A DNA stretch of 64,000 bases from Branchiostoma belcheri (taxonomy: Eukaryota > Chordata > Leptocardii > Amphioxiformes > Branchiostomatidae). Below the pieces are notes generated by a model. That model was given only the letters and a program-made list of their open reading frames with translations. It was not told the DNA's origin and made no database searches. The stretch lies in contig NW_017802536.1 in NCBI RefSeq assembly GCF_001625305.1, positions 704,319-768,318 on the forward strand, in the 5' to 3' direction. This document shows, piece by piece, positions 56,990 to 64,000 of this stretch (positions are counted from its first letter, which is position 1; each line of letters opens with the position of its first letter). Position numbers and translations under genes: made by a program.

Positions 56990-57112
56990 CTGTAGGAAAG
57001 CACCTTCTGTTCAGTGGCGTGGCTATCAACCCGAAGCTTTGCTTTGTCTTGCAGCCAATCCTAATGTAAACTACCGAACGTAAAACAGGATGCATCTTTA
57101 TTTTATATACAC
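56990..57112 (-). other. KTKQ exon-like module, copy 4 (distant)
   Basis: Minus strand, 123 bp between a GAGCAG acceptor and a TACAG|GTATAG donor. One frame reads IRIGCKTKQSFGLIATPLNR then RCFPTG, aligning with NITAGSKTKQTSGCTSL...KKGC of the 28.9-kb copy. It is the most diverged copy yet keeps both splice-like borders and the frame. Confidence 0.45.
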
Positions 57113-57399
57113 CTGCTCTACCCCCACCCCCCACCCCCAAACAAACAAGGTAGCAGAACACAGTTTTCGCCCTATGGGGATTTCTACAGTTAAGAACCCC
57201 AAGATGACTCACATCGACGAGGTAAGAATTATAGCAGGGTGCACTTCACAAATTACGAAAATTGAATATGTTTCAGAAGAAGGTACAAACTACAAAATAT
57301 CTAGAAACGAACAAATCCTGTCGGAGTGTCTGCTCGTAACGTACACTTTGAAATCGCCTCCTACGGACGTGACCTGAACTGCAACCGACTCACCCGGAA

Positions 57400-58880
57400 A
57401 GCCAGTTGCGCAATACGGCGCATTTATACATGAACTGCAAAACCTTCACAATTCAAACCATACAGTCTCAAACTCGATACATTCCTACACCACACAGCAC
57501 AATTTACATCTGGCTGACGCTCTTATCAGGCTTTCTACTCAGCCTTCAAGAATATTCGCTGCACTACTTTCTATACCCGCGTCACAGACCCGGGGGTCGC
57601 CAGCGGGGTTTAGGGAAAAGACCGACCTGTACGCCTTGTCTACATGGACTGGCTATCAGGTCAGCTCACTCAAATACCTTTGCAGGGGCATGAGTTGTAT
57701 ACTCCTTTCGGAGAAAATACTATTTTTTTAATTATAATAACAGCTGAAATATTACACCTTGTACTTTCTTGAACAGATACATACTTCACAAATTAAACTC
57801 TGTAGGTAACACAAATATATAACACAATAACGCACACATTTTCCACTTTAGTGCCCCCCCCCCGAAAACCCTAGGAGGTCAAAGGACTACGTGGTTAGTT
57901 ACTATGTAGTGGTGGAAACTATTAAAATGTCTAACTAATACATTCAATTGCCTGATTGATTGTTTAGCAATAAAGCAAAAAAAAAAAAACTCGACAAGGT
58001 TTCTGACTAGTGACTGTCCAGGGTATTGAGCTGACTATTCAGAAGAAAGCTCAGTCTACAACTTTTTTTTTAAATACCTCTCGTCCCTAATATCTACTCC
58101 GGTCTTAAATTATACCGCATTATTACTCCTTCTAAGAGTAAAAAGTCCCGTCTCGGACAACAGACTAGTTGTTTTACGTGAGCCCCACAATTCCTCTACT
58201 TCCTGCTGGAACCTCGCGCACCTTTAAGCTTACTTCCGGGTTCCACTGCGATTAGCAGCGCTGTGTTGCTTTTATCTGGGATATACCCCGATCCCGGATA
58301 TATCCCGGCCCTGTAAACACACCGTGTCCCTGCATCCCGGATATATCCAAACCTCACAGCTTAACCCTTTTCAGACCGGGCTGGGACAGGTGCATGCCCG
58401 TAGCCAGGATTTTGAATGGGGGGTTCTTCCCACTCCTTGAGGGGACCTCGAGTGCCGTAGTAGTGCCGTAGGCGCGAGGTTCCTAGGGGATCCGGGGGTA
58501 TGCTCCCTTTCAAAACTTTAAAAGATAAACCTTCTAAAATGGCATTTCGTGCGTTTTTGAGAGGATTTAAAAGAAATCAGAGATAAATCTTTATTCAATG
58601 ACAAAGGGAGCAGTTTTTCTACGATTCCAGTCTATCTTTTCAAGAAAATATTGGACCTTTACATAAAATGTGGACCAAAAAGTGGACCTTAACATAAAAA
58701 GTGGACCAAAAATTGGACCTTTGAACCTTGAACCCCCCCCCCTGGCTACGGGCATGAGGTGTGACAGGTGGCCATGTCGGTGTCACAGCGATCTCGACCC
58801 CCAGAGATTTCGCCAGAGATCGCTAGAGATTTCACCCCACCTCCTTAGATCTCGCCCCCCTCCCACCCCTTAGTTAGCCT
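57400..58880. other. Intergenic stretch with no recognised gene
   Basis: Includes homopolymer C runs (about 57855, 58733) and a CpG-rich piece around 58240-58380 with repeated CCCGGATATATCC phrases. No gene could be supported. Confidence 0.4.
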
Positions 58881-58919
58881 ACTCGTTTACACCGTACCAC
58901 AGGTATGGCAGGTACACAA

Positions 58920-59160
58920 ATTTGTGTATGCGTGTGTGTGTGTGTAATATTTAGGTGTGCACATATTACACACACACGCATACACACATACACTTACATA
59001 AACACACACTGAAACGTACACACACATGAACACACACACAAAAACATGTACATGTACACAAAGATATATATGCACGCATACAAATATATATGAACACAAA
59101 AACACACACACACGAAAACTTAACGCACACTTACAATAACATAAACACGTGCACGCACGC
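58920..59160. repeat. Degenerate (CA)n-rich microsatellite
   Basis: A (TG)n block then about 200 bases of ACACAC/ACACATAC phrases. It gives a spurious Cys/Val open frame on the minus strand. Confidence 0.9.
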
Positions 59161-59165
59161 AAACA

Positions 59166-59500
59166 TATCAAAACGATACATCATTGAGTCAATTAAACTA
59201 AAGTTTTATATAATAAGCCGTATAGTTGCTACCAGTATCTAGCTTTAAAACTATGGAATACGTATATTTGGAGAGCCATTTTCTCTACCCAATGAGAAAA
59301 CCGTTAGTTACAGTAACATACACACGTTCACGCACGCACGCACACAAAGAGACATAATTATCAAAACGATACATCATTTAGTCGATTAAACTAAAGTTTT
59401 ATATAATAAGCCGTATAGTTGCTACCGGTATTTAGCTTTAAAACTATGGAATACGTTTATTTACAAAGCCATTTTCCATACCCAATGAGAAAACCGTTAG
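59166..59500. repeat. Direct duplication of about 140 bp
   Basis: ATCAAAACGATACATCATT...CCCAATGAGAAAACCGTTAG occurs at 59166-59303 and again at 59358-59500, separated by a (CACG)n stretch. About 90% identical by eye. It lies just 3' of the P450 gene. Confidence 0.9.
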
Positions 59501-59647
59501 TTGACAGAATACAAACTTAGTAAGAATAGTTTTGCATAACTGTACAGTATAGTTAACTAGATCCCATGTCTACCAATACCGATGACCTACATATGGACCC
59601 ACAACACAGCTAAACCAGATACATACTCTTCTGGCGAAGACAATAAA

Positions 59648-62201
59648 CTAACGCGGAACCGCACAGAGTTTAAACGGGTGCGGCGCCAGTGTCAAACCAA
59701 ACACGCCGTCAGTGGTTGGACGAGGAGCGCCCTCTGGCGTCCTGAAACTGAACGACTGCAGCAGGGTCGAAAAAAACAAGAAGATCTCCATCCTGCCCAG
59801 CTGCTCTCCAAGACAAACGCGTCGGCCTAGACAGAAGGAGACCAAATTGTAAGACTGCCACTGTCTTATAGAAATTGTTAATTCATTACTGTGGTTTTAA
59901 TACGTATATGTTATCTTGGACCCTTACCTCCCCCAAATACCATAAACGACTCGGGCTTGTTCCTGCAGTTTCCTTCTGCGTCTAGAAACCTCCCGGGGTC
60001 AAACCGGTCCGGATCAGGCCAGTAGGCGGGGTCCATGTGGACGGAGTACAGGTTTAGTACTACCTGGGTCAAAAGAAAATGAAAAAAAAATCTTGATATG
60101 CTCGCGTGCACACACAAAAAAACAAACACACAAACACACGCGCAAAAATAACGTTGTATGAATGAGTTACATTTTTTTTCTCTCTCGCTCAAAATGATAA
60201 ATCTCGTTTCCCGTCGGCTGAACAGACAGATCATGTGACCGAAGGCCCTGATACTAATTATTCCGCCCCTTTACCCTCTGACCCTTCCTCCCTGATCCTC
60301 TTAAGGTCATTCGTGGCTCAACCTCTCACTGGACGGTGAGCTCACTACCCTAATTTTGTGTGTTTGTCTGTAAAATAGACGGGAAACATAGTTCTCTTCG
60401 GAGCTTGCGAAGAAGAGAAGTCATACAACCACTATAAAGGGACCATTTTTGCAACGTCAAAGAAGTTGCGACCTTAGGCCACACCAATTTAATTTGTTGG
60501 TTCTCGGATTCGCCTCTTCGTTTTTTTCTGATTTGCAAAAAAAAATGATTCTGGTCCTGAATCAACTGAAAAATGCTCATGTTTTGCCCCCCAACAGTTG
60601 AGGAAAGTCCTTTTCTTCCTAGTTGTTACAGTTTCCCCATCTATCATTGCAGTGGTTTGATTAAAAGTTCAAAATTCAATGTTTAAATTTTAACCCAGCC
60701 TTTTGTGTTGACTTCATGGCTCATTTTGTAGCATTTAAGCCTTTAATAGGATGCCTAGACCTGTTTTTATTTTTATTTTTTTTCGCCCTGTCGCTTCATA
60801 TTTTTTCTGAAAAAATCCGAGAACCAACAAATTAAATTGGTGTGGCCTTATGATCGGTAACATTACCTGTGTTCCCTTCGGAATGCCGTATTGCTGCACC
60901 TTAACCGACTCTGTGGTGGCGTGGTGAGAAAGAGGTACGATGGGCCGGATCCGCATGACCTCCAGCAGACAGGCGTTCACGTAGGGCAGCTGGGAACGGA
61001 GGGACAGGGCGGGCAGACCCTCACCAACAACGGCATCTAGCTCCTGCTGTACCTGGTAATGTTGAATTGTATTGAGGCAACCCTTAACAGACATGTCCTA
61101 GAGGTCGTACAAAATACAGAGTTAGCTGGCAGATAGGCAGTAAATGGTAAGGAAGGTAAAATGCCGTTAAAAAAACGAAATGAAGCCATGATCTTTGCCA
61201 GACCGTACGGAGTTTGGCATAACCCGACAGGGTAACATGTGTAATGCTGATCTATACCTTATGTTGGATGTCAGGGTTCAAAATCATATAGAGCAGACTC
61301 CACATTAGTGTGTTGGTGGTTGTGTCTATTCCCGCCAAGAAGAGGTCCAGGGCCATGTACATGACGTTCTCCTCCGTCAGACCCTCCACCTTCTCCTGCT
61401 TCTCAACCTCCAGCAGGCAGAAGTCCAGGAAGTCTCGCGGGTTCTCGCGATCCAGGTTCTCGCGATGGCGAGATAGCTCCTCTCTTAACACATTTAGGAC
61501 CTTAGGGACCTCTTCTAGCGCATTTATGCCGGCTCTGTTCACTGTAAAATACAAGAAAAATAATCGCACATGAATGCAGAGTTTCGGTGGCAAAATTGCT
61601 CAGCAACTTCCCTCAAATTTCCGACCAGACTAAGTGATAAAAGCTATTCAACGGACTATCATCATATGTTGCTATGATGATGTTGGATTCTCCTATTGCT
61701 GCGACAGATGAGTAGGCGTACAGGTCATCATTTGCCGAAGTGGGTCCTCATATGGGAATAAAGACTAATTTTCGACGCACATGAGCGGCCGCAGATGCTG
61801 CAAGGGAAGGAATGAAAAGGGATGGAGCATTGTTTCCTCCTCTCTTTCTCCTTTATGGCAGCTGCTCTGTTGGCCTAGTGCCCAGTGTACACTGGCTTCT
61901 CCAAGCAGTTCTGTGCTAAAATGATAAATAGTAATATGATGTATGAAAGAATGGCCAATGAGCTGAATTAAAAATGAAATCTCAGTATTGTACCCACCCA
62001 CAGGAACAAACCGTAGCACGGGGAAGACGCTGATGATCTGTCCTCCTCCAAGTCCAGCCATGATTGTGACAACAGCCTCTGCCAGTTCTCGGAACGTCTC
62101 GTCCTGGTAGTCATATCGCTTCCCCATTACCATGGAACAGATGACGTTTGCAACCGCTACAGTAACATCATGGGTGATGTCGAAGAGCTTCCCATTGTAA
62201 T
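59648..62201 (-). CDS. Cytochrome P450, CYP2-like (C-terminal five exons)
   Basis: Heme monooxygenase of the endoplasmic reticulum (family knowledge). Minus-strand exons: 62201-61998, 61541-61258, 61052-60867, 60063-59928 and 59826-59648 (stop TAG); all borders are GT..AG and all phases match (329 codons). The first listed exon has [20 protein letters not shown]. The second has the oxygen-activation I-helix [12 protein letters not shown]. The third has the K-helix E-x-x-R as LLEVMRIRP. The fourth has [12 protein letters not shown]. The heme loop [11 protein letters not shown] with the axial Cys is split by the last intron. The exon pattern and motif wording fit clan 2/CYP2. The N-terminal anchor and about 170 residues are not in 62.2-64 kb, so those exons probably lie beyond the window. 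A Harbinger-like MITE sits in one intron. Confidence 0.93.
60477..60847. mobile_element. PIF/Harbinger-like MITE, copy 2 (371 bp)
   Basis: Termini GGCCACACCAATTTAATTTG(TTGGTTCTCGGAT) and the exact reverse complement at 60815-60847. Flanked by TTA on both sides (60474-60476, 60848-60850), a TWA target duplication. It shares the GGCCACACCAA terminus with 17418-17818 but has a different interior. It lies in a P450 intron. Confidence 0.82.
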
Positions 62202-62264
62202 CTGTAATTATTTCACTCCATACTTAAGTATGGAGGGAAATACTGTTTTTACTGATGATTCTCC

Positions 62265-62660
62265 TCCTTCTTCTTCTTCTTCTCCTCCTGCCATTTCTTT
62301 AAATTGATTCAATTCCTTCATTTTTGGGCCAAACGACCTGGAATTTCGTATAAAGGTAGAGTGGGTAAATACCTCTAGGCGTTTTTTTATTTTTTTTGAT
62401 ACAAGCTTTTACAATCGTTTTATTTGCGTTTTTAGCTGTTCCCATAGGAAAGTACTGTGGGGCGTACGCGCGTGACGTAATAAGAAAGGAATTCGGGGGC
62501 GGGCCCAAATATGGGCATGCAAGCATGAACCTGACGCAGCCTAATCTTTTCTTCTTGCTGATTGGCTGTTGGATTTGATTGGATTAACTCAATTAACACC
62601 TGTTCAAAGCCATTCCATTTTGACAGTATGAACTCAAGTGTTTTGGTAGGTACAGCACAG
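62265..62660 (+). repeat. TCCTCCTTCTTCTCC-headed repeat, copy 3
   Basis: TTCTCCTCCTTCTTCTTCTT, TGCCATTTCTTTAAATTGAT, GACCTGGAATTTCGTATAAA and TGATTGGCTGTTGGATTTGA match the copy at 43576. It lies upstream of the P450 exons. Confidence 0.65.
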
Positions 62661-62689
62661 GCCACGAAATACGCATCAATTTTCGAGGG

Positions 62690-62825
62690 ACGTTCTGCGG
62701 GAGAGTGCAGGACGCTGTGCGGGACTTCCCTCGGGAGAGTGCGGGACGTCCTCCGGGAGAGTGCGATACGTTCTGCGGGAGAGTGCGGTACGTCCAGCGG
62801 GAGAGTGCGGTACGTTCTGCGGGAG
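62690..62825. repeat. GC-rich 27-bp minisatellite, about 5 copies
   Basis: Units of GCGGGAGAGTGCGGGACGT + TCTGC type. It is open in several frames on both strands, which produces overlapping Arg/Ser-rich frames of no evident meaning. Confidence 0.85.
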
Positions 62826-63108
62826 CCAGACATTTTGCTCTTCTCTGTTGGAACAACGCAAGTTGGAGGTCAATGACCTGCGCCCGGCGTGTAAACAGAT
62901 TGGACAGGGAGCGGCTGTAATATCAAAGGAGCCGGCGGCTTCTGCTAGCCGGGTTGATAGTTAAGTAACATCAAGGTGGTTCAAAAGCAAACCTGATAAA
63001 GAAGGAAACCCCGTAGTTAATAGTTGAAAGTCTTGGTGGCTTGAGGCGATCGATACCGCCATGCTGTTTACTTTATATGACATACAATGCAGTGAGTGAT
63101 GTGTATCG

Positions 63109-63184
63109 CAACGAGTTAGCTCGGTTGGTAACGCGCCAGACGGCAATCCCAGAAATTGTGAGTTCGAACCCCAGTGCATCGGAT
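63109..63184 (+). tRNA. Degenerate tRNA-like sequence (probable tRNA pseudogene or SINE head)
   Basis: TTAGCTCGGTTGGTAACGCG resembles the pol III A box, and GAGTTCGAACCCC the B box, at the right spacing. The acceptor and T stems do not pair well, so it is not a functional tRNA. It differs from the SINE at 24737. Confidence 0.4.
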
Positions 63185-63199
63185 ATTAACATTTTAAAC

Positions 63200-64000
63200 A
63201 ATTTTATCATTTTTAACAATTTTATCAGTTTTAATAATTTTATTAGTTTTAACAATTTTAACAATCCTGCATTTTACAATTTCAACTATTTTTTTTGATT
63301 TTCGTTGTTTTGCTTTTAACATTCAAAAACTGATTGTTCTTACTCAAGAATGTCAATAACTTAGAATGTTAGTCTTTTGTATTTTTCCAACATACAAACC
63401 AAAATCACTTTGATGTTGTCACAAAAGTATGGAGCTGACAAGAGAGAATGAGTACGGTACTCTGCCAGTGTGAAGAATCTACAGAGGTATTACCAGTCAC
63501 TAGTAGCAAGAGATAGACCACATTGAATGATGACGATGAGGACGAATCATATGGAGTACTATCATAGCTTAGTACAGAAATTCTACTGCTTTACTTTACT
63601 TTACTTTCTTTCACTCTGTACATGCAATTAGCTCACTGGCATGATTTTAAAATAAAGGTTATGATAATCATATTATATGTATAGCTTATTCAATGTATGG
63701 CTTCATAGTTTATGTGATTGTTAATAAGGCCATGTTGATTTGATTGTATGGATGGCATCTGTGCGCGCATCGGTTTTCGTTAATTTAAAACTAAGTTTAC
63801 GACATTCATACGAAACATCTGGAAACTAAGCAAACATACTCTGTAAATTGATTACTGTAATTCCCGATTTTTTTTTTCCCGATTTTTTTTCACTGTACCG
63901 CAACGTAACGCAAGCAGGAGGTCAATGTTCACGGTTTTCACTGTCACCTCTGTACCGTGAACTTATCTTTACAGTTAGGAAATAATTCCTGGACTTTCTT
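63200..64000. other. AT-rich stretch with no recognised exon
   Basis: Starts with repeated AACAATTTTATCA-type phrases (63180-63290). No P450 N-terminal exon could be identified here. Confidence 0.4.

Noticed and set aside
57090..57377. Plus-strand 95-codon frame
   Set aside because: It starts inside the KTKQ module on the opposite strand and shows no domain or splice support.
58887..59171. Minus-strand 94-codon Cys/Val-rich frame
   Set aside because: It is the translation of a (CA)n-rich microsatellite.
62593..62876. Several overlapping Arg/Ser/Pro-rich frames on both strands
   Set aside because: All are translations of the 27-bp minisatellite.

Overview
The window is animal nuclear DNA. 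Genes are split into short exons with GT..AG introns, much of the non-coding DNA is AT-rich, and retroposons, MITEs, a tRNA-type SINE and microsatellites are abundant. The gene set (NXPE, carbohydrate sulfotransferase, B4GALNT and CYP2-like P450 families) with unusual lineage-specific repeats suggests an invertebrate deuterostome, most likely an amphioxus (Branchiostoma). That is inference; no single sequence proves it. A 20-base run of N lies at 21186-21205.

Layout. 1-5 kb: minus-strand NXPE-family exons with a decayed retroposon between them. 5.5-8.3 kb: repeats, including a MITE inserted into an older element. 10.8-20.7 kb: a minus-strand type II membrane carbohydrate sulfotransferase (at least five coding exons found), with a CR1/jockey-type LINE and a Harbinger-like MITE in its introns. 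18.8-19.3 kb: a 52-bp minisatellite. 22.8-31.7 kb: a gene-poor repeat region with a large inverted repeat (about 24.6-27.6 against 28.8-30.9 kb). Its two arms carry different insertions: a SINE and an 815-bp element on the left, and a TTAA-flanked MITE on the right. Two small exon-like modules recur here and elsewhere. 34.3-42.3 kb: a complete plus-strand beta-1,4-N-acetylgalactosaminyltransferase gene. Its ten coding exons join in phase to 495 codons, and a second copy of the first-exon 3' part could serve as an in-frame cassette exon.

44.5-54.3 kb: two tandem minus-strand paralogs of a family I do not recognise. They share a core exon pair and have different tails. The proximal one ends in three PLDLS motifs, the classic binding motif for the corepressor CtBP. 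The distal one is complete at 232 codons and has an acidic tail followed by a basic stretch. A piece of the distal gene's upstream region is duplicated in inverted orientation between them. 59.6-62.2 kb: the last five exons of a minus-strand CYP2-like cytochrome P450 with all core motifs; its N-terminal exons are not seen and probably lie beyond 64 kb.

The sulfotransferase, the B4GALNT enzyme and possibly NXPE are glycan-modifying or secretory-pathway membrane proteins. They are not obviously one pathway, and no operon logic applies. All intron-exon joins were worked out by eye from reading frame, splice consensus and phase; none was tested against transcripts.
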